From NCBI RefSeq assembly GCF_001718195.1, contig NZ_MCNV01000034.1, forward strand, positions 1 through 64,000: DNA of 64,000 bases, written 5' to 3'. The DNA is from Paraburkholderia nodosa. GTDB taxonomy: Bacteria > Pseudomonadota > Gammaproteobacteria > Burkholderiales > Burkholderiaceae. A model generated the notes under the pieces. It made no database searches. It saw only the letters and a list, made by a program, of their open reading frames with translations, and was not told the DNA's origin. Position numbers and translations under genes: made by a program. Numbering within the stretch: the first letter of the stretch is position 1; every line of letters starts with the position of its first letter. Shown one piece after another: positions 1 through 8,709 of this stretch.

Positions 1-389
1 ACCAGCATCGCGACCACGAGATGCTCAAGCCCGCTTCGCAGTGCAAGCCGATCGAGTATCCGAAGCCCGATGGCAAGCTCACGTTCGATCGTCTGTCTTC
101 GGTGTTCATCTCGAACACGAATCACGAAGAGAACCAGCCCGCGCACCTCACGCTCAAGGACGCGAGCGTGCCCGTGAACGTGAACCTGCGCACCTACGCG
201 GGCCCCGAAGCGCGCTTCTGCCCGGCCGCGGTGTACGAGTTCATGAAGAACGACGACGGCAGCGACCGCCTGCAGATCAACGCGCAGAACTGCGTGCATT
301 GCAAGACCTGCGACATCAAGGACCCGACGCAGAACATCGTGTGGGTCACGCCCGAAGGCGGCGGCGGCCCGAACTATCCGAACATGTAA
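1..389 (+). CDS. Electron transfer flavoprotein-ubiquinone oxidoreductase, C-terminal part
   Basis: Passes electrons from reduced electron transfer flavoprotein to ubiquinone at the inner membrane during fatty-acid and amino-acid oxidation. Only the last 129 or so codons are present; the frame is open from base 3 and the start lies left of the window. The visible part is the ferredoxin-like C-terminal domain: the cluster CVHCKTC (about bases 291-311) carries [4Fe-4S] ligands, and the protein ends in the near-invariant family tail WVTPEGGGGPNYPNM. The FAD and quinone domains are outside the window. A terminator follows directly, so this is the last gene of its transcript. Confidence 0.93.
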   Translation, partial: QHRDHEMLKPASQCKPIEYPKPDGKLTFDRLSSVFISNTNHEENQPAHLTLKDASVPVNVNLRTYAGPEARFCPAAVYEFMKNDDGSDRLQINAQNCVHCKTCDIKDPTQNIVWVTPEGGGGPNYPNM

Positions 390-401
390 GTCCGATAGGC
401 G

Positions 402-442
402 AAAAAAATCCGCTTCAGGTGTGAGCCTGAAGCGGATTTTTT
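402..442. terminator. Bidirectional Rho-independent terminator
   Basis: AAAAAATCCGCTTCAGG and its complement flank a six-base loop, giving a long perfect stem with an A-run on one side and a T-run on the other. It can end the ETF-QO transcript on the plus strand and aroC on the minus strand. Confidence 0.9.
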
Positions 443-485
443 GTTGCCTGCGCAACGCGTGCGGCTCACGCCGCAGCGATCGGCA

Positions 486-1586
486 TCACTCGTCGCTGGC
501 CGCGATCTTCGGCGTCGTCACGACGACGTCGGCATTCTGCGCGCGGTGGCGCATTGCGTGATCGATCAGCACGAGCGCGAGCATGGCCTCGGCGATCGGC
601 GTCGCGCGAATGCCCACACACGGGTCGTGGCGCCCGAAGGTCTCGACCGTTGCGGGATCGCCCGCCTTGTCGATCGAGCGCCGCGGCGTGCGGATGCTCG
701 AGGTCGGCTTGATGGCGATCGAGACGGTAATGTCCTGCCCCGTCGAAATACCGCCGAGCACGCCGCCGGCGTGATTACCGTGGAACCCGTTGGGCGTGAG
801 TTCGTCACCGTGCACCGAGCCGCGCTGTGCGACGCTCGCGAAGCCCGCGCCGATCTCCACGCCCTTCACCGCGTTGATGCCCATCATGGCGTGCGCAATG
901 TCGGCATCGAGCCGGTCGAAAAGCGGCTCGCCCCAGCCTACCGGCACCCCGCTCGCCACCACGTTCACGCGCGCGCCGATCGAGTCGCCGTCCTTGCGCA
1001 ACGCATCCATGTAGTCCTCGAGCTGCGGCACGACGTCGGCGTTCGGCACGAAAAACGGGTTCTCGTGCACGTGCTCCCAGCTGACGAACGGCACGTCGAT
1101 CTCGCCGAGCGCGCGCATGTAGCCGCGCACTTCCACCCCGAAACGCTCGCGCAGCCACTTCTTCGCCACCGCCCCCGCCGCGACAGTGGGCGCAGTGAGG
1201 CGCGCCGACGAGCGGCCGCCGCCGCGGTAATCGCGAATGCCGTACTTCTGCCAGTAGGTGTAGTCGGCATGACCGGGACGGAAGGTCTCGACGATGTTGC
1301 CGTAGTCCTTGCTGCGCTGGTCGGTATTACGGATCAGGAGCGCGATGGGCGTGCCCGTGGTGAGCCCTTCGAACACGCCCGAGAGAATCTCGACCTTGTC
1401 CTCTTCCTGGCGCTGCGTCACGTGACGCGACGTGCCGGGGCGGCGGCGGTCCAGGTCGATCTGGATGTCGGCTTCGGTGAGCGCCATGCCGGGCGGGCAG
1501 CCGTCGATGACGCAGCCAATGGCCGGGCCGTGGGATTCGCCGAAGGTGGTGACGGTGAAAAGCGTACCGAGCGTGTTGCCGGACAT
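486..1586 (-). CDS. aroC: Chorismate synthase
   Basis: Catalyses the last step of the shikimate pathway, converting 5-enolpyruvylshikimate-3-phosphate to chorismate with reduced FMN, in the cytoplasm. The 366-residue product has the family's usual bacterial length. Signature segments are visible: FGESHGPAIGCVIDG near residues 15-29, RRRPGTSRHVTQRQEEDKVEILSG-like FMN/substrate region at about 48-70, and YRGGGRSSARLT near residue 120. The start at MSGNTLGTLF matches the conserved N-terminus. It stands alone between two oppositely placed transcription units; the next gene on the strand starts about 140 bases upstream. I see nothing odd in it. Confidence 0.97.
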   Translation of the reverse strand: MSGNTLGTLFTVTTFGESHGPAIGCVIDGCPPGMALTEADIQIDLDRRRPGTSRHVTQRQEEDKVEILSGVFEGLTTGTPIALLIRNTDQRSKDYGNIVETFRPGHADYTYWQKYGIRDYRGGGRSSARLTAPTVAAGAVAKKWLRERFGVEVRGYMRALGEIDVPFVSWEHVHENPFFVPNADVVPQLEDYMDALRKDGDSIGARVNVVASGVPVGWGEPLFDRLDADIAHAMMGINAVKGVEIGAGFASVAQRGSVHGDELTPNGFHGNHAGGVLGGISTGQDITVSIAIKPTSSIRTPRRSIDKAGDPATVETFGRHDPCVGIRATPIAEAMLALVLIDHAMRHRAQNADVVVTTPKIAASDE

Positions 1587-1729
1587 GGCGGTCGTCCAAA
1601 GTGAATCGGGGAATCCAATATTATGCCAGCCCGCGCGCGGCGACGCCCGACCGGGCGGTCGGGCTGTCGGGCGAGCGCCGGGTGAGAAGCGGCGGCGTGA
1701 CGCCGGTTTGGACGGCGCGTGGTCCGGCG

Positions 1730-3715
1730 TCAGCGCCGCGCGCCGCGCAGTTCCGTCACCGTCTCCTGCAAGCGCTCAAGCGTAGCGTCCGCCGCCGCGA
1801 TCGGCTCGCCCACCGCGAGCGTCAAACGGCTCGTCAGACCGCGTCGCAGCGGCCGCTCCTGGCCGGACCCCGCGAAGCGCGAAAACGCACTGCCCCACAG
1901 CCCGCGCAGCGCCATCGGCACGACCGGCACGGGCGAGCGCCGCAAGATTTCGCTCACGCCGTGGCGAAACGGGTTCATCTCCCCGGTGCGGGTGAGCTTG
2001 CCCTCGGGAAAAATGCAGACGAGGTCGCCCTCGGCCAGCGCGGCCGCGCACGCGTCGTAGGCAGCGGCGAGCGCATTCGGGTCCTCGTGCGCGGGCGCAA
2101 TCGGAATGGCCTTGGCGTGGCGGAACACCCAGCCTAAGAACGGCGAGCGGAAGATCTGCTGATCCATCACGAAGCGGATCGGCCGCGGGCTCTCGGCCAT
2201 GATGACGATCGCATCGACATAGCTCACGTGATTGCAGACGAGCACTGCCGCGCCCTCGGCCGGTATGCGTTCGGTATGCACGAGCCGCACGCGGTAGACC
2301 GTATGTACGAGCACCCACGCCACGAAGCGCAGCAGGAACTCGGGCACGAGCGTGTAGATATAGGCCGCCACGACGATATTGAGCAGCGCCGTGGTCAGAA
2401 AGATGCCGGAAATGCCGACGCCCGCGGATGTGAGCGCCATCGCCATGAGCGCCGAGACGATCATGAAGAGCGAATTGAGGATGTTGTTCGCGGCGATGAT
2501 GCGCGCGCGGTGGCTGGGCGCGCTGCGGCTCTGGATCAACGCGTAGAGCGGCACGCTGTAGAAGCCGCCGAACATGGCGAGCAGGAACAGGTCGGCGAGC
2601 ACGCGCCAATGCGCGGCGATGCGCAGGAATTCGCCCACCGAAAGCAGATGGGACGCGGCAGGCAACGCGTGGCTCGCAAAGAAGAGATCGATGCCGAACA
2701 CGCTCATGCCGATCGAGCCGAGCGGCACGAGGCCCACCTCGATGCGCCGCCGCGAGAGCCGCTCGCAGAGCAGCGACCCCGAGCCGATGCCGAGCGAAAA
2801 CATCGCTAGCAGCACGGTCACGACGTCGGGGTCGGCCGACATCACGTCCTTCGCGAAATTGAAGAACGAGGCGAGAAACGTTGCGCCCACGAACCAGAGC
2901 CACGAAATGCCGAGCAGGCTCAGGAACACGGTGCGGTTGCCGTGCGCGAGGCGCAGGTTGCGCCAGGTCTCGGAAACCGGATTCCAGTTGATGCGCAGGT
3001 CCGGCTGCGACGGCTCGCACGGCGGCACGAAGGCCGACGCCACGCGCCCCACTAGCGCGATGACGATGCACATGCCGCCGAGCCACCATGCACCAAGGGG
3101 CGGCCCGAGGTCCGCATGCGCCGACGCGGGATCCATCGCGCCGATACCCGCCGCCACGCCCCCGACGATCGTGCCGAGCAGGATGGCGACGAACGTGCCC
3201 ATCTCGACGAGCCCGTTGCCGCCAACCAGTTCATCGGGCGCGAGGCGCTGCGGGAGGTACGCGTACTTGACCGGCCCGAACACGGTGGAATGCACGCCCA
3301 TCAGGAAAGTGCACGCGTACAGCAGCGGCGCGCTGTGCATCCAGAAGCCGGCCGCGCCGACCAGCATGACCGCGATCTCGAAGGTCTTGACCCAGCGCGT
3401 GAGCATCGCCTTGTCGTACTTGTCGGCGACCTGGCCCGAGGTCGCGGAAAACAGCACGAACGGCAAGATAAATATGGCCGAAATGAGGAACGCGACCGTC
3501 TTCGGATCGACGCCGGAAAAGCGCGCGGCCTGATAGGTGACGAGCGAGGTGAAGCCGATCTTGAAGACGTTGTCGTTCATCGCCCCGAGAAACTGCGTCC
3601 AGAAAAACGGAGCGAAACGACGCTGGCGCAGCAGCGCGAACTGCGAAGCGTGGTCACCCTCATGGTGCGCTTTACGCTTGTCGCGCTGCGCCGCGGGCAT
3701 CGGTCTATCGTTCAT
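1730..3715 (-). CDS. MFS transporter fused to a PlsC-type acyltransferase (LplT-PlsC)
   Basis: Predicted inner-membrane lysophospholipid transporter with a cytoplasmic acyltransferase, a remodelling pair that takes up lysophospholipids and re-acylates them. Residues 30-455 form an MFS domain resembling LplT (FFWTQFLGAMNDNVFK near 37-52, about 11-12 hydrophobic helices). Residues 480-655 are a 1-acylglycerol-3-phosphate acyltransferase domain with the HX4D motif NHVSYVD (H496, D501) and FPEGKLTRTG (569-578). E. coli Aas is an acyltransferase joined to an acyl-ACP synthetase with LplT as a separate protein; here LplT and PlsC are joined and the synthetase is missing. The substrate is inferred from the domains. 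Confidence 0.88.
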   Translation of the reverse strand: MNDRPMPAAQRDKRKAHHEGDHASQFALLRQRRFAPFFWTQFLGAMNDNVFKIGFTSLVTYQAARFSGVDPKTVAFLISAIFILPFVLFSATSGQVADKYDKAMLTRWVKTFEIAVMLVGAAGFWMHSAPLLYACTFLMGVHSTVFGPVKYAYLPQRLAPDELVGGNGLVEMGTFVAILLGTIVGGVAAGIGAMDPASAHADLGPPLGAWWLGGMCIVIALVGRVASAFVPPCEPSQPDLRINWNPVSETWRNLRLAHGNRTVFLSLLGISWLWFVGATFLASFFNFAKDVMSADPDVVTVLLAMFSLGIGSGSLLCERLSRRRIEVGLVPLGSIGMSVFGIDLFFASHALPAASHLLSVGEFLRIAAHWRVLADLFLLAMFGGFYSVPLYALIQSRSAPSHRARIIAANNILNSLFMIVSALMAMALTSAGVGISGIFLTTALLNIVVAAYIYTLVPEFLLRFVAWVLVHTVYRVRLVHTERIPAEGAAVLVCNHVSYVDAIVIMAESPRPIRFVMDQQIFRSPFLGWVFRHAKAIPIAPAHEDPNALAAAYDACAAALAEGDLVCIFPEGKLTRTGEMNPFRHGVSEILRRSPVPVVPMALRGLWGSAFSRFAGSGQERPLRRGLTSRLTLAVGEPIAAADATLERLQETVTELRGARR

Positions 3716-3757
3716 CGAGTAGGAATCGCACTGACGGAATTCATGGGATCCAGACGC

Positions 3758-3786
3758 GAAAAAGCGCGCATTACGCGCGCTTTTTC
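3758..3786. terminator. Rho-independent terminator
   Basis: GAAAAAGCGCGC-ATTAC-GCGCGCTTTTTC is a perfect inverted repeat with a short loop and a T-run on both strands. On the minus strand it lies just after the CBS-domain gene and before the LplT-PlsC gene, so it separates these two units. Confidence 0.88.
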
Positions 3787-3819
3787 ATGCTCACCAACCA
3801 GGCGTCAGACGGGCTGCGC

Positions 3820-4275
3820 TCAGCGCGCCGGCTGACGCTCCTCTTCGGGCCAGTCGCGAATATACGCCTTGAGCAGCTTGTTTTCGAAGCCCTGCGCTTC
3901 GACCACGGCCTTCGCCACGTCGTAGAACGAGATCACGCCCATGAGCGAGCGGCTTTCCATGACCGGCAGGTAGCGTACGTGGTGCTCGAGCATCATGCGG
4001 CGCACTTCGTCGACCTCGGTTTCCGGCGTGCAGGTAATGGGATGATCGTCCATGACCTTGCGGATCGTCGTGGTGCCGACGCTGCCGCCGTTTGCGCGCA
4101 GCGTGAGGATGATCTCGCGGAACGTGAGCATGCCGACCAGATCGCCGTACTCCATGACGACGAGCGAGCCGATATCGTGCTCGGCCATGGTGTTGACTGC
4201 CTCGTTCAGCGCAGTGTCGGGCGTGACGGTGTAGAGCGTATTGCCCTTTACCTTGAGGATGTCGCTGACACGCAT
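3820..4275 (-). CDS. CBS-domain pair protein
   Basis: A 151-residue cytoplasmic protein made almost entirely of two CBS modules (about residues 8-62 and 74-130), which together form one adenosine-nucleotide-binding Bateman module. Recognisable parts are ALNEAVNTMAEHDIGSLVVM with GMLTFREI in the first module and VDEVRRMMLEHHVRYLPVM with GVISFYDVAKAVV in the second. It has no fused enzyme or channel domain, so it is a stand-alone energy or redox sensor of unknown partner. It is a single-gene unit with its own terminator, divergent from the sulfhydrylase gene. The start at MRVSDILKVKG is standard for this family. Confidence 0.9.
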   Translation of the reverse strand: MRVSDILKVKGNTLYTVTPDTALNEAVNTMAEHDIGSLVVMEYGDLVGMLTFREIILTLRANGGSVGTTTIRKVMDDHPITCTPETEVDEVRRMMLEHHVRYLPVMESRSLMGVISFYDVAKAVVEAQGFENKLLKAYIRDWPEEERQPAR

Positions 4276-4568
4276 GATGTGTCTCCAGGAATGCCGCTAG
4301 TAATGGGGGAAATGCTGAAAAGATGCCTACCTGATTCGATCCTAGCGGAAAGATTGTTAAAAGGAAAGCCGCGCGGCGGGCCCTCCGCGGCGTACCGAAA
4401 CGTCTGTCGAAAGCCGTGGCGAGGGGTTTTCCGGCGCGAAAACGGCCACGCGGGGCGCGCCCCATCAGGCCCGAAAAACGCCCGGCCGGGCGTCCCCGCG
4501 CCCCGCCGCCGGTGTTACGATGCCCTTCACCTCGATACCAGGCCGGTTCGCGCCGGCGCGCCGCCACG

Positions 4569-5915
4569 ATGTCATCGAATCCCGCATCCAATCCCGATAG
4601 CCGCTTCGACACGCTCGCGCTGCATGCGGGCGCGGCGCCCGACCCCGCCACCGGCGCCCGCGCGACGCCGATCTACCTCACCACCTCGTTCTCGTTTCGC
4701 GACACCGACCACGCCGCCGCGCTCTTCAACATGGAGCGCGCGGGCCACGTGTACTCGCGCATCTCGAACCCGACCGTCGCCGTGTTCGAAGAGCGCGTCG
4801 CCGCGCTCGAAGGCGGCGCGGGCGCGATCGGCACCGCGAGCGGCCAGGCGGCGCTGCATCTCGCGATCGCGACGTTGATGGGCGCGGGCTCGCACATCGT
4901 CGCCTCGGCGGCGCTTTACGGCGGCTCGCACAACCTGCTGCACTACACGCTCAAGCGCTTCGGCATCGAGACGACCTTCGTGAAGCCCGGCGACCTCGAC
5001 GCCTGGCGCGCGGCGCTGCGGCCCAATACGCGCCTGCTGTTCGGCGAAACGCTCGGCAACCCGGGCCTCGACGTGCTCGACATCGAAGCCGTCGCGCAGA
5101 TCGCGCACGGCCATGGCGTGCCGCTCCTCGTCGATTCGACGTTCACCACGCCTTACCTGCTGCGCCCCTTCGAGCACGGCGCCGACCTCGTCTATCACTC
5201 GGCCACCAAGTTCCTCGGCGGCCATGGCACGACGATCGGCGGCGTGCTGGTCGATGGCGGCACGTTCGACTTCGAAGCGTCGGGCCGCTTTCCCGAACTC
5301 ACCGAACCCTATGCGGGCTTTCACGACATGGTGTTCAGCGAGGAAAGCACGGTCGCGCCCTTCTTGCTGCGCGCGCGGCGCGAGGGCCTGCGCGACTTCG
5401 GCGCGTGCCTGCATCCGCAGGCCGCGTGGCAATTGCTGCAAGGCATCGAAACGCTGCCGCTGCGCATGGAGCGGCATGTGGCGAACGCGCGGCGCATCGT
5501 CGAATATCTCGCCGCGCACGAGGCGGTCGGATCGGTCGCGTGGCCGGAACTGCCGAGCCATCCCGATTACGCGCTGGCGAAGCGCCTGCTGCCGCGTGGC
5601 GCGGGCGCGGTGTTCAGCTTCAATCTGCGCGGCGGCCGCGCGGCGGGCAAGCGCTTCATCGAAGCGCTCACGCTGTTCTCGCATCTGGCCAACGTCGGCG
5701 ACGCGCGCTCACTCGTGATCCACCCCGCCTCGACCACGCATTTCCGCATGGACGCCGCGGCACTGGCCGCCGCCGGCATCGCGGAGGGCACGATCCGGCT
5801 CTCGATCGGGCTCGAAGACCCTGCCGACCTGGTCGATGACCTCAAGCGCGCACTGAAGGCGTCGCAAAAAGTGGACGCATCGAAAGGCAAGTCCGCCGGC
5901 AAGGAGGCGTCATGA
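4569..5915 (+). CDS. O-acetylhomoserine/O-succinylhomoserine sulfhydrylase (PLP enzyme)
   Basis: Replaces the acyl group of O-acyl-homoserine with sulfide to make homocysteine (direct sulfhydrylation in methionine synthesis), in the cytoplasm. The 448-residue protein is a Cys/Met-metabolism PLP enzyme: YSRISNPTVAVFEERVAALEG at about 62-82, VDSTFTTPYLLRPFEHGAD at 188-206, and the PLP lysine K214 in HSATKFLGGHGTTIGG. GFHDMVFSEE and the long insert near residue 250 resemble the MetY group more than MetB/MetC, but the acyl donor (acetyl or succinyl) cannot be fixed from sequence. I place the start at the ATG at 4569, because the protein family begins there; the 51 upstream codons look like noise. 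Its stop overlaps the next start (ATGA). Confidence 0.88.
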   Translation: MSSNPASNPDSRFDTLALHAGAAPDPATGARATPIYLTTSFSFRDTDHAAALFNMERAGHVYSRISNPTVAVFEERVAALEGGAGAIGTASGQAALHLAIATLMGAGSHIVASAALYGGSHNLLHYTLKRFGIETTFVKPGDLDAWRAALRPNTRLLFGETLGNPGLDVLDIEAVAQIAHGHGVPLLVDSTFTTPYLLRPFEHGADLVYHSATKFLGGHGTTIGGVLVDGGTFDFEASGRFPELTEPYAGFHDMVFSEESTVAPFLLRARREGLRDFGACLHPQAAWQLLQGIETLPLRMERHVANARRIVEYLAAHEAVGSVAWPELPSHPDYALAKRLLPRGAGAVFSFNLRGGRAAGKRFIEALTLFSHLANVGDARSLVIHPASTTHFRMDAAALAAAGIAEGTIRLSIGLEDPADLVDDLKRALKASQKVDASKGKSAGKEAS

Positions 5916-6751
5916 TCGTCGATGTCGCCGGCAAACCGGTCTATGTCTACACGGCCTCGCACGCGATCGACCACGCGCTGCCGTTCGCGGTGTTCGTCCA
6001 CGGCGCGCAGCACGACCACAGCGTCTGGGCGCTGCAATCGCGCTATTTCGCCAACCACGGTTTCAATGCCCTGGCCGTCGATCTGCCCGGCCATCTGCGC
6101 AGCGCGGGTCCGGCGCTCACGAGCATCGGCGCGCTCGCCGACTGGCTCGCCGCACTGCTCGACGCGCTGAACGCCCCGCAGGCCTTCGTCGCCGGCCATA
6201 GCATGGGCTCGCTCGTCGCGCTCGAATTCGCGGCACGCCATCCCGAACGCGCGCAGCGCATCGCCCTGCTCGCCACCGCGTTCCCGATGACGGTCGCGCC
6301 TACCCTGCTCGAAGCCGCGCGCGAGCGCGAGCCGGAGGCGATCGCGCTCGTCAACGCGTGGTCGCACTCGACGCTCGCCGCCAAGCCGTCGAGCCCCGGG
6401 CCGGGTTTCTGGCTGCGCGGCATGAACCAGCGGCTCATGGAGCGCGTCTCCGCGCGCGGCGAGCCGCAGCTTTTTCATACCGATTTCGCGGCGTGCAATG
6501 CCTATGCGGACGGCCTCGCCAGCGCCGCGAAAGTCCGCTGCCCGGTGCGCCTGATCGTCGGCAAGCGCGACGCGATGACGCCCCCGCGCGCTGCGCGCGC
6601 CCTCGCCGACGCCCTCGCCCAAGCGGGCACGCCCGTGGACACGGTCACGCTGGACGCCGGCCACGCGCTGATGACGGAGCAGCCCGATGCGACGCTCGAT
6701 GCGCTCTACGCTTTTGCAACGCAGCAAACACCGCGCGTGGGCAACGGCTGA
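5912..6751 (+). CDS. Alpha/beta hydrolase
   Basis: A 279-residue cytoplasmic alpha/beta-hydrolase-fold protein. The nucleophile elbow is GHSMGS with S97; the likely acid is D220 in VGKRDAMTPP and the likely base H251 in LDAGHALMTEQP; the oxyanion region is FVHGAQHD (28-35). The substrate is unknown. The start overlaps the sulfhydrylase stop by four bases, so the two are translationally coupled and probably share a role. It is too short and lacks the architecture of homoserine acetyltransferase (MetX), which is also of this fold, so it is not simply MetX. An esterase acting on an acylated sulfur or amino-acid intermediate is a guess. Confidence 0.85.
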   Translation: MIVDVAGKPVYVYTASHAIDHALPFAVFVHGAQHDHSVWALQSRYFANHGFNALAVDLPGHLRSAGPALTSIGALADWLAALLDALNAPQAFVAGHSMGSLVALEFAARHPERAQRIALLATAFPMTVAPTLLEAAREREPEAIALVNAWSHSTLAAKPSSPGPGFWLRGMNQRLMERVSARGEPQLFHTDFAACNAYADGLASAAKVRCPVRLIVGKRDAMTPPRAARALADALAQAGTPVDTVTLDAGHALMTEQPDATLDALYAFATQQTPRVGNG

Positions 6752-6846
6752 CGGCGGTGACTTGCCCGGGTTGCACGGTCGTTTGGAACGCCGCAGAATG
6801 GCTCAATCAACCATCCCCTGCGTACCCGCGCAGAAAGGAGGAGACG

Positions 6847-7167
6847 ATGCAACCCACCACGCATACCGAGCACTTTTCGAGCTTCGCGCAGTTCTATCCG
6901 TTTTACCTGAGCGAGCACAGCAATCTCATGTCGCGGCGGCTGCATTTCATCGGCTCGCTTGGCGTGATCGGCTTCGTCTGCATGGCGATCGCCACCGGCA
7001 ACTGGCTCTGGCTGCCGCTTGCCGTCGTGTGCGGCTACGGCTTCGCGTGGGTCGGCCATTTCAAGTTCGAGAAGAACCGCCCGGCCACGTTCCGTCACCC
7101 CATCTACAGCTTGATGGGCGACTGGGTCATGTTCGCGGATATCTGCCGCGGCAAGATTTCCCTTTGA
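6847..7167 (+). CDS. DUF962/Mpo1-like membrane protein
   Basis: A 106-residue protein of the DUF962 family. Yeast Mpo1 of this family is an iron-dependent dioxygenase acting on 2-hydroxy fatty acids (known of the family, not tested here). Visible features are FYPFYLSEHSNLMSRRLHFIG (14-34), two hydrophobic helices (about 32-50 and 52-66), and HFKFEKNRPATFRHPIYSLMGD. The histidines in SEHSNLMSRRLH, VGHFKFEKNRP and FRHP match the places where family members bind iron. A very strong ribosome-binding site (AAAGGAGG at 6835-6842) fixes the ATG at 6847. It may continue the sulfhydrylase-hydrolase transcript; no terminator is visible in the 95-base gap. Confidence 0.87.
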   Translation: MQPTTHTEHFSSFAQFYPFYLSEHSNLMSRRLHFIGSLGVIGFVCMAIATGNWLWLPLAVVCGYGFAWVGHFKFEKNRPATFRHPIYSLMGDWVMFADICRGKISL

Positions 7168-7213
7168 TTCGAATTTGATGCGACGGCGCGCCTGTCACGG
7201 GCGCGCCGCCTCG

Positions 7214-8515
7214 TCATGCCGCCGGATGCGGGAGCACTGGCGGATGCTCCGCCGTGAGCGCCGGGAGACGCCGCATCGCGAGCAGCGACGCGAGTGAAAT
7301 CGAGAGCTTGTCGTTGTCGAGCGCACCCAGCAGCAGGTGCGCGTCGATACTGCTCGACTTGAGCTGATACGCCAGTTCCGCGCGATCGATCGCAAAGCGG
7401 TCGAAGATGCGCGTCACCGAAATGCGCGCAGGATTGCCGATCAGAAGGAACAGCGTTTTCGCGCGTTCCTCCTGCTCGAGACGCCCCACGAGTTCATCCT
7501 CCTCGAGGCCGTCGATCAGTCGCCTGACCGTGGCCAGGTCGCGCCGCAGCAGCTGCGCGAGCTGCTCGGTCGTGCGGCCCGGCTCGCCCGCTTCCCGCGC
7601 ATCGGCGAGACCCGCGAGCAGTTCGAGCGCGTCGAGCAGATCGCTGCCCGGAAAGCGCGGCCGATCGAAGCGCCCGGTGCGGATTTCGGGCAAAGCGGAG
7701 GTGATCATCGCGCCCACGAGCGTGATGAACCAGCTCAGGTACATCCATAGCAGGAACATCGGCGCGGCCGCGAAGGCGCCATAAACAGCCGTATAAGTCG
7801 GAATACGCCGCACGTAGTAACCAAAGCCACGCTTGGCCGCCTCGAATGCGATCGCCGCTGCGATGCCGCCAACCAATGCGTCGCGCCACTGCACGCGGCA
7901 GTTCGGCAGATACACATAGAGCATCGTGAACGCGAGCGACGTCAGCGGCAGCGAGGCGCCGATCAGCATCCAGTCGAGGATGCCCGAAACGTGCTGCTCG
8001 GTCGCGATCACGGCCGAACGCGTGAACACGTACGAGGAGATCGAGAGGCTCACGCCGATCAGGATCGGCCCGAGCGTGAGAATGGCCCAGTAGACGAGCA
8101 CGCGCTGCGCGAACGGGCGCGCCTTGCGCACACGCCAGATCAGATTGAAGGCCGACTCCACGGTCATCATCGTCATGACCGAGGTGACGAAGAGCACGAT
8201 CATGCCCATCGTCGTGAGGCCCTTGGCCTTCGAGGCGAACTGGTTCAGGTACTTGAAGATCTGGCTGTTGATCTGCGCCGGCATGAGGTGGTCGGCGAGA
8301 AAGGCCTGCAGCGAGTTCTGGAACGAAGCGAAGATCGGGAACGCGGTGAAAAGCGCAAACGCGACCGTGGCGAGCGGCACGAGCGAAAGCAGCGTGGTGA
8401 AGGTGAGGCTGCCCGCGACCTGCGCAATGCGATCTTCGCGACTGCGCCGCGCCGCGAAACGCGCGAGGCGCTTCACGATGTCCAGATCGATCCTCACCCT
8501 CGACAGCACATCCAT
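7214..8515 (-). CDS. YihY/BrkB family inner-membrane protein
   Basis: A 433-residue protein of the YihY family (once called RNase BN; a role in cell-envelope physiology is suspected but not settled). Residues about 20-290 carry six hydrophobic helices with family segments AGSLTFTTLLSLVPLATVAFALF and RRIPTYTAVYGAFAAAPMFLLWMYLSW. The last 120 residues are a soluble tail with LAQLLRRDLATVRRLIDGLEEDELV, which looks like a winged-helix module and is found in betaproteobacterial members. I start it at 8515 rather than the longer open frame: GAGGAAA lies just upstream of this ATG and the extra N-terminal stretch resembles no protein. Stands alone, divergent from wrbA. Confidence 0.88.
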   Translation of the reverse strand: MDVLSRVRIDLDIVKRLARFAARRSREDRIAQVAGSLTFTTLLSLVPLATVAFALFTAFPIFASFQNSLQAFLADHLMPAQINSQIFKYLNQFASKAKGLTTMGMIVLFVTSVMTMMTVESAFNLIWRVRKARPFAQRVLVYWAILTLGPILIGVSLSISSYVFTRSAVIATEQHVSGILDWMLIGASLPLTSLAFTMLYVYLPNCRVQWRDALVGGIAAAIAFEAAKRGFGYYVRRIPTYTAVYGAFAAAPMFLLWMYLSWFITLVGAMITSALPEIRTGRFDRPRFPGSDLLDALELLAGLADAREAGEPGRTTEQLAQLLRRDLATVRRLIDGLEEDELVGRLEQEERAKTLFLLIGNPARISVTRIFDRFAIDRAELAYQLKSSSIDAHLLLGALDNDKLSISLASLLAMRRLPALTAEHPPVLPHPAA

Positions 8516-8680
8516 TGGCCTGCTTTCCTCGCCACCGTGAACACGTTGATTGCCGCGCTTGCTTGACGCCGTTTTTTTGCCTCTGATCCGGCGCGCACGC
8601 AGTGTACCTATTTGCCGATGATTTGCGCGTAAGATGCGCGTCGCTCGCCGGTGCGCCGCTGCGGCGGCAGACCCAACCCC

Positions 8681-8686
8681 TATAAT
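8681..8686 (+). promoter_or_regulatory. -10 element upstream of wrbA
   Basis: Perfect TATAAT 24 bases before the wrbA start in otherwise GC-rich DNA. I see no good -35 hexamer at the right distance. Confidence 0.5.
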
Positions 8687-8709
8687 ATCCCGTCCACCGA
8701 CGAGGCCCG

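Noticed and set aside
4276..4568. Search for a SAM or methionine riboswitch before the sulfhydrylase gene
   Set aside because: I find no conserved riboswitch-like stem pattern or terminator in this 293-base gap.
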